The notes under the pieces were generated by a model. That model was not told where the DNA came from and made no database searches. It was given only the letters and a program-made list of their open reading frames with translations. The translations under genes were made by a program, and so were the position numbers. From Sphingobacteriales bacterium (GTDB lineage Bacteria > Bacteroidota > Bacteroidia > Chitinophagales > LD1): 64,000 nucleotides of DNA. The stretch covers positions 148,692 through 212,691 of the forward strand of contig JADFDM010000009.1 of assembly GCA_018262795.1 (NCBI GenBank), read 5' to 3'. Numbering within the stretch: position 1 is the first letter of the stretch; each line of letters begins with the position of its first letter. Shown here in pieces: positions 51,137 to 61,200 of the stretch.

Positions 51137-51775
51137 ATGAAACGAAAAATACAAACCCTTGCGAGAGTGCTAAAAGTAGGAATTACAGGAGGAATTGGGA
51201 GTGGCAAAAGCACCGTTTGCCGCCTGTTTCAGGAATTGGGAATTCCCGTTTACAATGCCGATGACCGCGCCAAATATCTAATGCAACACGAGCATTATCT
51301 GATTGATGGCATCAAGAAAAATTTTGGAGAAGAGGTGTATGAAAATGGCCAACTGAACCGCACGCTGCTCGCCTCGAAAGTTTTTCACGATAAAGAGAAG
51401 GTAAGCCTGCTTAATTCCTTGGTGCACCCTGCGGTGTTCCGCGATACCGAGCGCTGGGTGGAGGAGCAACAAGCTACCCATGTGCCTTATGCTTTAAAGG
51501 AAGCAGCTCTGCTGATGGAAGCAGGCTCGTTTAAGTACTTAGATAAGTTGATCGTAGTCACTGCTCCACTGAACCTTCGACTGCAACGAGTCATTGAGCG
51601 CGACCAAGTGAGTGCAGCGGAAGTAATGAACCGAATGAAAAACCAATGGCCCGAAGAAGAGAAAATAAAATTGGCCGATTTTGTAATTGTGAATGACGGG
51701 GAGAAGGAAGATTTACGAATACAAGTGCAAAAAATTCACGAACAACTTGTAGAATTGTCGGCAGGTAAACAGTGA
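51137..51775 (+). CDS. coaE: Dephospho-CoA kinase
   Basis: 212 residues. It phosphorylates dephospho-CoA, the last step of CoA synthesis. P-loop GGIGSGKST (18-26), then VCRLFQELGIPVYNADDRAKYLM, and the lid HPAVFRDTERWVEEQ with VVTAPLNLRLQRVIERD. The C-terminus is Lys/Glu-rich helical. 7 nt upstream of purK. Confidence 0.95.
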   Translation: MKRKIQTLARVLKVGITGGIGSGKSTVCRLFQELGIPVYNADDRAKYLMQHEHYLIDGIKKNFGEEVYENGQLNRTLLASKVFHDKEKVSLLNSLVHPAVFRDTERWVEEQQATHVPYALKEAALLMEAGSFKYLDKLIVVTAPLNLRLQRVIERDQVSAAEVMNRMKNQWPEEEKIKLADFVIVNDGEKEDLRIQVQKIHEQLVELSAGKQ

Positions 51776-51782
51776 AAAAAAT

Positions 51783-52916
51783 ATGGCTCAACCTTTACGA
51801 ATAGGAATATTAGGTGGCGGACAGTTAGGTCGCATGTTACTGCAAAGCGCGGCTAATTATCAAGTGGTTACTTATGTGCTCGAATCGGGCAGCCATCCTC
51901 CGGCCGCTTCGCTCTGTCACTATTTTGTAGAGGGCGACATCAAGGACTACGATGCCGTATATCGTTTTGGGAAATTGGTGGATGTGCTCACCATAGAAAT
52001 TGAGCACGTGAATCTCGAAGCCCTTTTCAAATTAGAAGAAGAAGGCTTGAAAATTTTTCCGCGACCTGCCGCTCTCAAAATTATTAAGGACAAGGGCTTG
52101 CAGAAACAATTCTACAAAGACCACCACATCGCCACTTCCGACTTTCATTTGATGGAGCAGAAATATGAGTTGAACAACTTTTTTGATTTTCTTCCGGCTG
52201 TTCAGAAACTTCGCAGCGGAGGCTATGATGGCAAGGGGGTAGAAATTCTGCGCAGCGATGAAGATTTTCACAAAGCCTTTGATGCTCCGAGTGTGCTGGA
52301 GAAATTGGTAAACATTGACAAGGAAATTTCGGTGATTGTAGCCGTGAATGAAAATGGAGAAACTGCCGTGTATCCTCCGGTGGAGATGGTTTTTGACCCT
52401 AAATATAATTTGGTGGATTACTTGCTTTGCCCGGCTCAGTTAGAGCAGAAGCATGTTCTCAGAGCGCAACAGTTAGCCACCGATGTAGCCAAAGCGCTCA
52501 ACAGCCCCGGTATTTTTGCGGTGGAAATGTTCTTAGATAAAAACGGCAGCCTGTTGGTAAACGAAACAGCCCCTCGTACGCACAACAGCGGCCATCAAAG
52601 CATTGAAGGGAATTACTGCTCGCAATACGATATGCAAATGCGTGTATTGCAAAACTTTGCCCCCGGCAGCACCGCCATTATTCAACCTTCACTGATGCTG
52701 AATCTGATTGGGGAGGCGGGCTACACCGGCACTGCAAAATATGCCGGCTTAGAAGAGGTGATGAACATGAAAGGAGTGTATCTGCATCTGTATGGCAAGC
52801 ACGAAACCAAGCCGGGACGAAAGATGGGGCACGTGACGATTTTGGGAAATGACCGCGATGAATTATTAGAGAAAGCTGCACGGATAAAGAACAGCCTGAA
52901 AGTAATTTCGGAATAG
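51783..52916 (+). CDS. purK: 5-(carboxyamino)imidazole ribonucleotide synthase
   Basis: 377 residues, an ATP-grasp enzyme making N5-CAIR from AIR, bicarbonate and ATP in purine synthesis. The start is IGILGGGQLGRMLLQSA; ATP-grasp segments include KLRSGGYDGKGVEIL, EKLVNIDKEISVIVAVNENGE and FAVEMFLDKNGSLLVNETAPRTHNSGHQSIEG. It is followed by purE 27 nt on, with a possible TAGTTTTG -7 box at 52917-52924 between them. Confidence 0.96.
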   Translation: MAQPLRIGILGGGQLGRMLLQSAANYQVVTYVLESGSHPPAASLCHYFVEGDIKDYDAVYRFGKLVDVLTIEIEHVNLEALFKLEEEGLKIFPRPAALKIIKDKGLQKQFYKDHHIATSDFHLMEQKYELNNFFDFLPAVQKLRSGGYDGKGVEILRSDEDFHKAFDAPSVLEKLVNIDKEISVIVAVNENGETAVYPPVEMVFDPKYNLVDYLLCPAQLEQKHVLRAQQLATDVAKALNSPGIFAVEMFLDKNGSLLVNETAPRTHNSGHQSIEGNYCSQYDMQMRVLQNFAPGSTAIIQPSLMLNLIGEAGYTGTAKYAGLEEVMNMKGVYLHLYGKHETKPGRKMGHVTILGNDRDELLEKAARIKNSLKVISE

Positions 52917-52943
52917 TAGTTTTGCAGCAAATAAAAAAATGAC

Positions 52944-53465
52944 ATGAGCACTCCGTTGGTAGGTATTATTATGGGTAGCGATAGCGATTTGAAAGTGATG
53001 CAGGGAGCCGCAGAAATTCTCAGCTATTTGGGGGTAGCGTTTGAACTGACCGTTGTAAGCGCTCACCGCACACCGGAGCGCATGGTGGAGTATGCCGAAG
53101 GCGCTCGCGAGCGCGGGCTGAAAGTAATCATTGCCGGGGCGGGTGGTGCCGCTCATTTGCCGGGTATGGTGGCCAGCATGACTACACTTCCCGTTATCGG
53201 GGTTCCTATCAAATCATCTAACTCTATGGATGGATGGGATTCGGTGCTTTCTATTTTACAAATGCCTTCAGGCGTGCCGGTGGCTACGGTCGCCTTGAAC
53301 GGAGCAAAAAATGCCGGCATATTAGCCGCACAGATTATCGCTTCATTCGATCTTAAAGTCGCAGCAAAATTAGCGGGCTACAAAGTTGAATTGAAAAGCA
53401 AAGTGCAGAATAGCATTCGCGAACTAAAGATAGCGGGCTATCAGAACGATTTCGATAAGGAATAG
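52944..53465 (+). CDS. purE: N5-CAIR mutase
   Basis: 173 residues. Class I PurE converting N5-CAIR to CAIR, the step after PurK. The signature [20 protein letters not shown] is at the start, [15 protein letters not shown] contains the conserved His, and [16 protein letters not shown] is the next conserved block. The N-terminal length is normal. It is convergent with bshB1. Confidence 0.97.
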   Translation: MSTPLVGIIMGSDSDLKVMQGAAEILSYLGVAFELTVVSAHRTPERMVEYAEGARERGLKVIIAGAGGAAHLPGMVASMTTLPVIGVPIKSSNSMDGWDSVLSILQMPSGVPVATVALNGAKNAGILAAQIIASFDLKVAAKLAGYKVELKSKVQNSIRELKIAGYQNDFDKE

Positions 53466-53525
53466 AAAAGGAATTCTTCAGGGGAGTGCTTAGAAACAGT
53501 TCCACACAAAACCCTCCTAACGGCA

Positions 53526-54242
53526 TCAATACAATTGCATGACATCCTCTACCCGTGGAGTCTTATCCACCGTAAAGCCTTCGGCATACTTTACTCCACT
53601 GGGCACTCCGAAATGAATGGCTCGTGCCTCTACAAATTCCATAAACTCGGGAGAAGAGATAAAGGTGTTCTTCCCCTTGCTCTCTGGATTATAAAACTGT
53701 GATTGATACGCCAGCACTGATTTTATTTTCTTTTCATAGAAGGGAGTAATATCCACTACAAAATGTGGTTCGGTATGCAGGGCTTGTATGTAGTGAAACA
53801 GGGCTCGTGGGCGAAAGGCGTTCTGCTTCTCTCCTTTCCAGGTAGTTTCCACTTTTGCAAGGCCTGCAAGAAAACAGGCATCGCGGGTGAGTTGAGCGGC
53901 TCGCGTATGGTCGGGATGGCGATCATAATAGGCATTGGCAAAAACTATTTCAGGCTGGTAATGGCGAATTATTTGAATCACTTCCAACTGATGTGCTTTG
54001 TCATTCGCAAAAAAGCCATCTTCAAAACCGAGATTTACTCTTTCTGTAACACCGAGCATACGAGCGGCAGCCTTTGCTTCTTTCAGCCTCGTTTTCGCAT
54101 CGCCACGGGTGCCCAGCTCCCCTTCGGTGAAGTCCAGTATGCCAACGCGGTGGCCAAGTTTCGTTTGTTTTAAAAGAGTGCCGCCACAGCCCAGTTCCAC
54201 ATCATCGGGATGCGATCCTATTGCCAAAATATCTAACTTCAT
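53526..54242 (-). CDS. bshB1: Bacillithiol biosynthesis deacetylase BshB1
   Basis: 238 residues. LmbE-like zinc deacetylase: motif LAIGSHPDDVELGCGG (H11, D13, D14) and YYDRHPDHTRAAQL. It deacetylates GlcNAc-malate in bacillithiol synthesis; the length and TEGELGTRGD loop match the BshB1 type. An in-frame ATG at 54275 would add 11 residues, but MKLDILAIG at 54242 is the family start. The stop is 60 bp from the convergent purE stop. Confidence 0.93.
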   Translation of the reverse strand: MKLDILAIGSHPDDVELGCGGTLLKQTKLGHRVGILDFTEGELGTRGDAKTRLKEAKAAARMLGVTERVNLGFEDGFFANDKAHQLEVIQIIRHYQPEIVFANAYYDRHPDHTRAAQLTRDACFLAGLAKVETTWKGEKQNAFRPRALFHYIQALHTEPHFVVDITPFYEKKIKSVLAYQSQFYNPESKGKNTFISSPEFMEFVEARAIHFGVPSGVKYAEGFTVDKTPRVEDVMQLY

Positions 54243-54284
54243 GAAATCACGCCATTTGGTGGAAAGATACTGCAATGTTAGCGC

Positions 54285-54746
54285 TTATACTCCGAATTGT
54301 GTGAGGTGGTGGTTCAGGTGCTTTACAAACAAAGCGACCCACTGTTTTTTACGGAGCTTGCCAAACATCGGATGTGGCTTCAGTTTCCCTTCTTCCCGCT
54401 CGTCAAAAATATCTATCATCTTTTTCAGAAATTCCAATTCGGTGTAAAAGTCGCGGGGCTTACTGCCGGTGGCCTCTTGCGCCAATTCAGGGGCGGTGGC
54501 TTCTCCTCTGGGCCAAGTAGGCAACACATAAGCGGCTACCGGAAATTTAATGTAGCGGGTAAATAAATTCGAGGTGTCTTTTGCCTCTTTCATGCCCAGT
54601 GCTATCCGGAAGGCATCGTTTAAGTGGGTGAGCATTTGCGTCACATTCATTTGACCCCACCGCGCTTTGCTTTCGGGGGTAAGGGCATCTATGCGCTTTA
54701 GTATTGTTTGCTTTGCCTGTTTGTCAAAGTTGGAGGAGTGACTCAT
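54285..54746 (-). CDS. DUF1569 family protein (DinB-like)
   Basis: 153 residues. A four-helix protein: FDKQAKQTILKRIDALTPESKARWGQMNVTQMLTHLNDAFRIALG and HPMFGKLRKKQWVALFVKHLNHHLTQFGV. Conserved His residues in THLNDA and KHLNHHLTQFG fit the DinB/YfiT-like metal-binding helical bundle, to which DUF1569 belongs. Function unknown. It lies 42 nt upstream of bshB1 and may be co-transcribed. Confidence 0.85.
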   Translation of the reverse strand: MSHSSNFDKQAKQTILKRIDALTPESKARWGQMNVTQMLTHLNDAFRIALGMKEAKDTSNLFTRYIKFPVAAYVLPTWPRGEATAPELAQEATGSKPRDFYTELEFLKKMIDIFDEREEGKLKPHPMFGKLRKKQWVALFVKHLNHHLTQFGV

Positions 54747-54798
54747 GTTTTTCTTGTAAAATTAAAAGAGGGTAAACGGAGAGTGTTTCTTCGCTTGA

Positions 54799-55563
54799 TT
54801 AATGCTGTTGGTATTGATCCTGCATTTGCTGGATCCATTTCTCCCGTTCTTCGGGGGTCATGTTTTGTATTTTCTTCAACATCTCTTGCGCATTGTTGTC
54901 TATGGTGCTCGGATGGTACCCGGCTGATTTGGTATAACCCGCCAGTGAAAACAAAGCGGATGGATTGCTTCTTTTTTCCGCCTTCACCAAGTCTATCTGC
55001 ATCGGATGGTTCTCCTCAGCCGTTTTAATGCGCACCGGAAATCCTTTGGCTCCTTTGGCTTCCAAGGCTTTCAGCAGGTTATCCTTCCCGGTATATTGAG
55101 TTTTAATTTTCGAGTATTCGGCATAGCCCTCAATGTCTGTGGTCGTCCACATCTCCATGCCTGTTTTTTCGCCTTTGCGATTTATTTTCACGTGGGTGGT
55201 GTTATACCCGTTCACTTTCTCTTTCCCTATCAGTGTAATTTCATACTCGTTTTCGGGGTGGTCTTTCCATGCCTCCTCACCGGTGCCGGAGAGTTCGCTG
55301 TAACTTTTATTTTTTTCATCTACCATATAAACGGTACCCGGGGTGCTTTTTAGCACTAAGCTGGTCATCTTTACGGCTCCCATATTGGGCATGTTCATGT
55401 TCATCTCCATCCGGCTGTTGCCATCTTGGGCGTAGGTTTTCAAGGTGCCCGAAACGCCATTGGCCGGCCCTCCGGAGGATAATTTGTATTCCATGTAATA
55501 ACCCTGGGCCATCAGGAAAGTGTGCGCCAGTATAAAAGCGAGAAAAGAGAAGGTCTGTTTCAT
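54799..55563 (-). CDS. DUF4412-like secreted protein
   Basis: 254 residues. Signal peptide (MKQTFSFLAFILAHTFLMAQ), then a beta-rich domain (GYYMEYKLSSGGPANGVSGTLKTYAQDGNSRMEMN, VYMVDEKNKSYSEL, LIGKEKVNGYNTTHVKINRK, MEMWTTTDIEGYAEY), typical of Bacteroidota DUF4412 proteins with a LolA-like fold. The end is a short helical, Gln-rich segment (MLKKIQNMTPEEREKWIQQMQDQYQQH). Periplasmic; function unknown. ATG 55563 is preferred to 55584. Confidence 0.82.
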   Translation of the reverse strand: MKQTFSFLAFILAHTFLMAQGYYMEYKLSSGGPANGVSGTLKTYAQDGNSRMEMNMNMPNMGAVKMTSLVLKSTPGTVYMVDEKNKSYSELSGTGEEAWKDHPENEYEITLIGKEKVNGYNTTHVKINRKGEKTGMEMWTTTDIEGYAEYSKIKTQYTGKDNLLKALEAKGAKGFPVRIKTAEENHPMQIDLVKAEKRSNPSALFSLAGYTKSAGYHPSTIDNNAQEMLKKIQNMTPEEREKWIQQMQDQYQQH

Positions 55564-55638
55564 AAAGTTGAATTTATGCTGCAAGTTAAAAAGCAGTTTT
55601 AGATAGTGAGAAAAATACCTGGTTTTTTATTTTTCTTT

Positions 55639-57153
55639 TCATTCAGCAAGCGGGAGCGTAATGCGGAAGGTGGTGCCTTTTCCCATCTCGCTGTTCTTTA
55701 CCACAATCTTCCCTTGGTGATATTCCTCTACAATTCGTTTGGTGAGCGACAGGCCCAAGCCCCATCCTCTTCGCTTGGTCGAATAGCCCGGCTCGAAAAT
55801 GGTTTCAAATTTATTTTTCGGAATGCCTTTGCCGCTATCGGTAATATCTATTACAGCCTGTCGGTGATTGGCTGTTACGTGAATGGCTATTTGCCCTTCG
55901 CCATCCATGGCATCCAAAGCATTTTTGAGCAGGTTCTCCAGCACCCAATCAAACAACTGATTGTTCACCTTTATAGGAATATTCTCCGGGCAATCCACCG
56001 CAATAATCACTTTGCGGCTGGCTCGCTTACGAATGTAATCTACGTTGCGTCCAATAATCAGCGTGGCATCTTGTACTACTAATTGCGGCACCGAGCCTAT
56101 CTTCGAAAAGCGGTCGGCTACTAAGGTGAGGCGCTGTATGTCGCTATCAAACTCATCTAATATTTTCCCGTTTTCTTTCATGCCCTCCATCTCGCGCAGC
56201 ACTTCTACCCAGCCGGAAAGGGAGGAGATGGGTGTGCCTAACTGATGGGCGGTTTCTTTGGCCATGCCCACCCACACTAAATTTTGCTCGGCTCTGCGAG
56301 CGTTGCTAAAAGCGAAATAGGAGATGAGTAAAAAGGCAGCGAAGATGCCTAATTGCACAAACGGAAACACGCGTAGTTCCTTCAAGGTCATAGAATCATC
56401 GTAGTAGATAAAACGCTTGACCCCTTCGCCCAAGTCGGCCTCGATGGGTTCGTGGGCACGCTGCATTTCTTTGAGCAGTTTAAGCACTTGATCCGGCTCC
56501 GTCATTTTGGTGGAATCAATGTTGCCATACTCAATCACGTTCAGTTTTTCATCGGTCAATATCACGGGAGCTGAGGCGCTATTTACCACCACCTCGCTGA
56601 TAAAAGTTTCTACCAAATCATTGAGAGTTTGCTTGAGTTTGGTAAATAGGTTAGAGTCTTTGTAGTAAATGTAGTTCTGGTTAAACTTATAATCTACGAT
56701 GATGGGCGGATAGATAGAAAACTCATTGAGAATATCTTTCGGAAGTGCGTTGAAGGTTTTGGCAGTGGCGGGGATGGCGATGTTTCGCGCTCCCAAAATA
56801 TTGCCCTTGCTATCGGTGAGAATAGCGGGGATGTCGTTGTTGGAAGTAATGATTTCGTTGAAGAAGGTGAGTTGCTCATTGCCTTCGGAGGTGAGTATAA
56901 ACTTGGTGGCCTGTGCATACACGTTCACTTTCTTGCGCTCATCGGCTGCGAGCCGCGAAAAGAGGTCTTTGGTATAGCGCACCAATTTAGCTTTGCGCGC
57001 AATAGCTTCGGCCCACAACTTTGCTTTATACTTTTCCTCCTTCGATATTTTATTGGCGAGCCGGTTGGTATAAGCTACCGTAGCCGCACCAATCACTACC
57101 CCTATGATTAGGAGCGCCATCTTGAGGTTCGACTTTCGGGTGTAGATATCCAT
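55639..57153 (-). CDS. Membrane sensor histidine kinase
   Basis: 504 residues. Two membrane helices (about 12-31 and 262-283) enclose a periplasmic sensor region of about 230 residues. HisKA-type phosphoacceptor AKETAHQLGTPISSLSGW (His near 302), N box ENLLKNALDAMDG, G1 DITDSGKGIP, F/G2 FEPGYSTKRRGWGLGLSLTKRIV. No response regulator is adjacent, so it is an orphan kinase; the ligand is unknown. The frame extends to 57354, but those residues read as translated low-complexity DNA, so ATG 57153 is used. Confidence 0.9.
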   Translation of the reverse strand: MDIYTRKSNLKMALLIIGVVIGAATVAYTNRLANKISKEEKYKAKLWAEAIARKAKLVRYTKDLFSRLAADERKKVNVYAQATKFILTSEGNEQLTFFNEIITSNNDIPAILTDSKGNILGARNIAIPATAKTFNALPKDILNEFSIYPPIIVDYKFNQNYIYYKDSNLFTKLKQTLNDLVETFISEVVVNSASAPVILTDEKLNVIEYGNIDSTKMTEPDQVLKLLKEMQRAHEPIEADLGEGVKRFIYYDDSMTLKELRVFPFVQLGIFAAFLLISYFAFSNARRAEQNLVWVGMAKETAHQLGTPISSLSGWVEVLREMEGMKENGKILDEFDSDIQRLTLVADRFSKIGSVPQLVVQDATLIIGRNVDYIRKRASRKVIIAVDCPENIPIKVNNQLFDWVLENLLKNALDAMDGEGQIAIHVTANHRQAVIDITDSGKGIPKNKFETIFEPGYSTKRRGWGLGLSLTKRIVEEYHQGKIVVKNSEMGKGTTFRITLPLAE

Positions 57154-57275
57154 ATTCAGTATGTAAATTAAATAAAAAGACCGCGCGCTTACTGCACCAT
57201 TCTGCAAAACAGAACTATAAACGGAAATGAAAGAAGATTGGTATGAACGATGGGAGAGAATTACTAAGTGGAGAG

Positions 57276-57345
57276 TTTTGAGTGGTAAGTGGTGGGTGAA
57301 AAGAAAAAGCGTTGAATTTTGAGTGTTAAGTGATGAGTAAAAAAG
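57276..57345. repeat. Two-copy purine-rich direct repeat
   Basis: ttttgagtgntaagtgrtg at 57276 and again at 57317 (41 bp apart), each followed by a gaaaa-type run. It lies upstream of the histidine kinase gene and resembles the low-complexity tracts common in Bacteroidota. Confidence 0.5.
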
Positions 57346-57395
57346 TTTCCCCACTGATTTTTAGACCTAAAAGTGTCCGAAAGAAATTCCCCAAC

Positions 57396-57440
57396 AGAGT
57401 CTGTTCAACAAGCTGTGTCAAAAACTAAATTTGACACAGC
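57396..57440. mobile_element. Left end of an IS256-like insertion sequence
   Basis: gagtctgttcaacaagctgt followed by an inverted repeat GCTGTGTCA (57412-57420), 11-nt spacer, TGACACAGC (57432-57440), directly before a transposase start ATG at 57441. The layout matches the terminal region of IS256-family elements. No right end is seen. Confidence 0.6.
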
Positions 57441-57578
57441 ATGAAAGAAAAAAGCAAATCAGGATTCGACTTCCAGAAGTTTGAATCAGAAGCCATCGAG
57501 CAATTACGCTCAGAAGCGACAAAGATTAACTCCGTCATTTATGGCGGAGAAAAGCCGCTACATACCATCCCGGCTTGA
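57441..57578 (+). pseudogene. Truncated N-terminus of IS256-family transposase
   Basis: 45 codons ending at a TGA. The first 24 residues (MKEKSKSGFDFQKFESEAIEQLRS) match the start of IS256-type transposases (FDFxKFxxxAIEQLRSG). The remainder (EATKINSVIYGGEKPLHTIPA) is unrelated, so the element was cut at about 57512 and the catalytic domain is lost. It is a remnant only. Confidence 0.65.
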
Positions 57579-57634
57579 GCCATGACTGTTGTGCTAAGCA
57601 GGGCTAAAGCCATGAGAGAGGCATTTTATTGCCC

Positions 57635-57957
57635 CCAGCCTAAAGGCTGGAGTTCATGCGCGAAGAAATCCGCTCTATCCAATTGACCAATAATGATTAC
57701 CCTGCTGTCCTTAGTCTGAAGCCGAGCCTGTGCCGGGGGGCTAAGGCCTCTTTCCTTGATTTCCCGATTCTCTCATTCACAAATCAGCAGCCCCATCGGG
57801 GCGGTCATTTAGTAAAAATCACCACCCGTCCGCTGATGGCGGACACCCCTCCTAAAAAATAGGAGGGGAGCTTTATACGCAAGTAAGATGCATTAAACTT
57901 TAACTCCACCGTACGAACTTCCTAAAGCCCCCCAACCCCCCGAAGGGGGGCTTTTTT
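57635..57957. repeat. Cluster of intergenic palindromes
   Basis: Four hairpins: CCAGCC-TAAA-GGCTGG (57635-57650); GCCCC-ATC-GGGGC (57790-57802); CCCCTCCT-7 nt-AGGAGGGG (57846-57868); and AAAGCCCCCC-11 nt-GGGGGGCTTT with six T (57924-57957), which looks like a terminator. Such G/C-rich hairpins recur in Bacteroidota intergenic regions. No gene could be supported in 57579-58291; the last also has TATTTTCG at 58209-58216. Confidence 0.6.
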
Positions 57958-58291
57958 GGGTGGTCGAAGACCGGGGTGGTAAACAGAAACAAATAGGCGG
58001 ATAGGCTAATGGGCTGATAAACTCCCGCCTGACCGGACGGGCAGGGATTCCCCGATTTGCAACAAAACCGTCCTCTTTACCGTATAGTTTTTTTGAAGGA
58101 TTGTATTGGAAAACTGTCATTTGAAAGGTAGATTACCCCCCAACCGAGGAACCATAAATTTGTAAAGAATATTTTACGGGCGTGTAGCCGATAATGCAGG
58201 CATAGTCTTATTTTCGCGGCATGATGCTTGTTGACAAACACAGCAAACCCGATTAACTTACCCCCCATAGCATAAGAACTAAAATCTCATC

Positions 58292-61200
58292 ATGAAAAGA
58301 AAATTATTCTTCTGCCTGATTTTATTGCTGACAATCCTTTCGAGTCAATTTGTTTCAGCGCAGTGCTCCGCTGGTGATCAAAACACTTATGGCAACGGCT
58401 CTTGGATTGGCTATAGTTACACATGGTCAGGTTCGCCCTCCTTTAATTCTTCTGCTTACATTGGTTATGTTACCGAAAGTGAAACTTTTGACAGAAACTT
58501 TGGAAGCGGCTCTATTTCAGGAGCCACCACTAATCTTTGCTCTACGCCTTCTGATCATTTTAGTATTCGGTATAAAATGACTAAAACCTTCGCTAATGGA
58601 CTGTACAACTTTACCTTAGGAGGCGATGATGGTGTACGACTGTATGTGAATGGTTCGCTTTTGATAAACGGATGGGCCGATCAAGGATATACTAATTATT
58701 CCGGCTCTATTTACCTCAATGGCAGTACCAATTTAGTTTTTGAATATTACGAAAACGGTGGAGGTGCTCGAGCCTCTTTTACTTATAATTTGATAGCACC
58801 CGGTAATCCATCAAACTTTGGCAACAATGTTTGGAATGTATATGTATGGAATGCAGGTGATAGTGGTGGCGGTAGTGGGTCGTGGAGTTCTAATTATTCG
58901 GGATATTACACCATCGGGAATTTAAGTTTTGACTCCCGCCCCGGTCAAACCTATTCTACCCCGCAAAGTTGGGATCCCAATGGAACACCTTCGAGTGCTT
59001 CGGGTTATAGCGGAAATCCTGTGGGCGTTAACAACCATTCTTATTCTTTTAAGCGGCAGGGGTTTCCATGCGCTAAATACCAGATCAACATTATTTACCA
59101 CGATGACCGCGACCAGTTGTTTATCAATGGCACTTTAGTGCAAGATCACAATGGTTGTTGCGATTATCACAGCAATGTGTGGACGGGATGGCTTAACGCT
59201 TCTAGTACGGTTGAGTTCAGAGTGGCGGAAGGCGGTGGAGGCTCCAACGGTGCGCTTGAGTTGGTGAACGTGACCCCCGCCATCGTAAGTAATATGACCC
59301 TGAACGGAACGGCCGGAAACATCACCGTGTGTAATACCAATAAAACAATTGCTGTTGCACAGAGCTTGGGCAACACCTCCGACCAAACTACCTATTACTA
59401 TTGGGGAACCGATAATGGATCGGGCTGGAGCAGTTGGGATTTATGTGCAGATTGTCAGCATAACAATGCTAACTTCAACATCACGTTCCCGGGACCCGGC
59501 AATTACGTGGTGCATACCAATGCCTTCAATGTATGTGGCACAACCGGATCAGGTGTAACCCGCTTAGTGCAAGTGCAGTCAGATGTCAATAACCCCGGCA
59601 CCATTGCCCTTTCTGCTTCCACCATTAATCCCTGCGCTACCGGGGTCACTGTAAATAATGTAACCTCAGCCAGTACCGGCACTCCGGCTTCATCGGGGCC
59701 TACTTACAATTTTTACTGGCAGCGCACCACCCCACCGGTGGTCGGTTGGACCTCCTATGAAGTAACCTCCAATAACTATTCCACTTTGCCATCAGTAGTC
59801 ACCGGCACTCCGGGTAATTATATCATTAAAAGAAATTCAAAATTCAGTTGCCCGAATTCTGAATTATCATCAAACACCGTCAATCTAACCGTCAATGATT
59901 TTTCTCCCAGTTATACAGTGGCCTCGGCAGGAACTCAGGCAGGTGTTAGTGTATCGGCTCAAAGCCCCAACACAACAGGATGGGGAAGAGGAAGCGGGGG
60001 ATATTTTGATTACACTTCCGGAGCTTGGCCTCAGTGTGTCAACTGGGGGGTGGCTACTACCATGGCCGCCATCAACGGAAGCGATGCCGGTGGTTGCGGA
60101 AACAATAGCATCTTAACCTACGATCCTTCGAATGGTTACACCGATTTAGCAAACGGTAAAATGTGCTTTACGGGCAGTACGTATTATTACTATGTAAACA
60201 ATTCGAGCAGTTGGTCCAACACTTCCTTAAGTGTACGGATGCGGATAGAAGTCACCAAAATATCGAATGGGACTCCTCTTGGTTTAGAGAAGATTGGCAA
60301 CTATTTAATGATAAAGGCCAAGGAAAATTTCAGGGTAAGGGTTTACATAGAAACCTATTCTCCTTCGGATGCGATAGGTGTTACAGCGAATACATGGTAC
60401 GGAGCTATTGATTTATATGATGCTATGCATACGAATCCCGCTAACCAGATATGTACCTCCTTCCTCAGCGATTTTTACAATATCAATGGAGTAGGCATCA
60501 GCCCTTCGGCCAGCCCTAACCCTGCTTGCTCCGGTGCTACCATTAATTTAACGGGAAGCAAGGGAAACTTAACTACCGATTGCACCCTGGGCTATCAGTG
60601 GACCGGCCCGAATGGCTTTAGCAGCGCGGCACAAAACCCAAGCATCAGCAATGCGAGTACAGCAGCCGGTGGCACTTATTATTTTTCTATTTCCAGCGAT
60701 AAGTCCTGCTACGGTATAGGCAGTACGGTAGTAACGGTAGACCAAACTCCTGTTGCTCCCGGTACCCCCACCATCAGCACGGTGCTTTGCGATAGGTTTA
60801 ATGTGAATTGGGCAACCGGCAGCTATGCCAGCGGGTACGAAGTGCAAGTGTCCCCCAATTCCGGCTTCTCAAGTTTTGTAAGCGGGTATGATGGCACCAC
60901 AGATGTGGGAAATATAACCGGCCTTACGGTGACAGGATTATCATCCGGCCAAACCTATTGGGTGCGGGTGCGCTCTATAAATGGCAGCGCTCCTTGCCGC
61001 AGTTCGTGGACGACCTCAACCAGCGCCACCACCCAAGCGGGAGTTCCCGCCACCCCATCAGTGGGTACCGCAGGTAATGGGGTTTGGTATGTCTATGGAT
61101 TCAATGCAGGCGATGCGGGTGGAGGAAGTAATGCATGGAACAATGCCTATTATCAGGGGTATTATACAGATGCTACTTTAAATATGAATACACAAGCCAG

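Noticed and set aside
57893..58120. 75-codon minus-strand frame in the palindrome cluster
   Set aside because: It spans G/C-rich hairpins and has no protein-like sequence.
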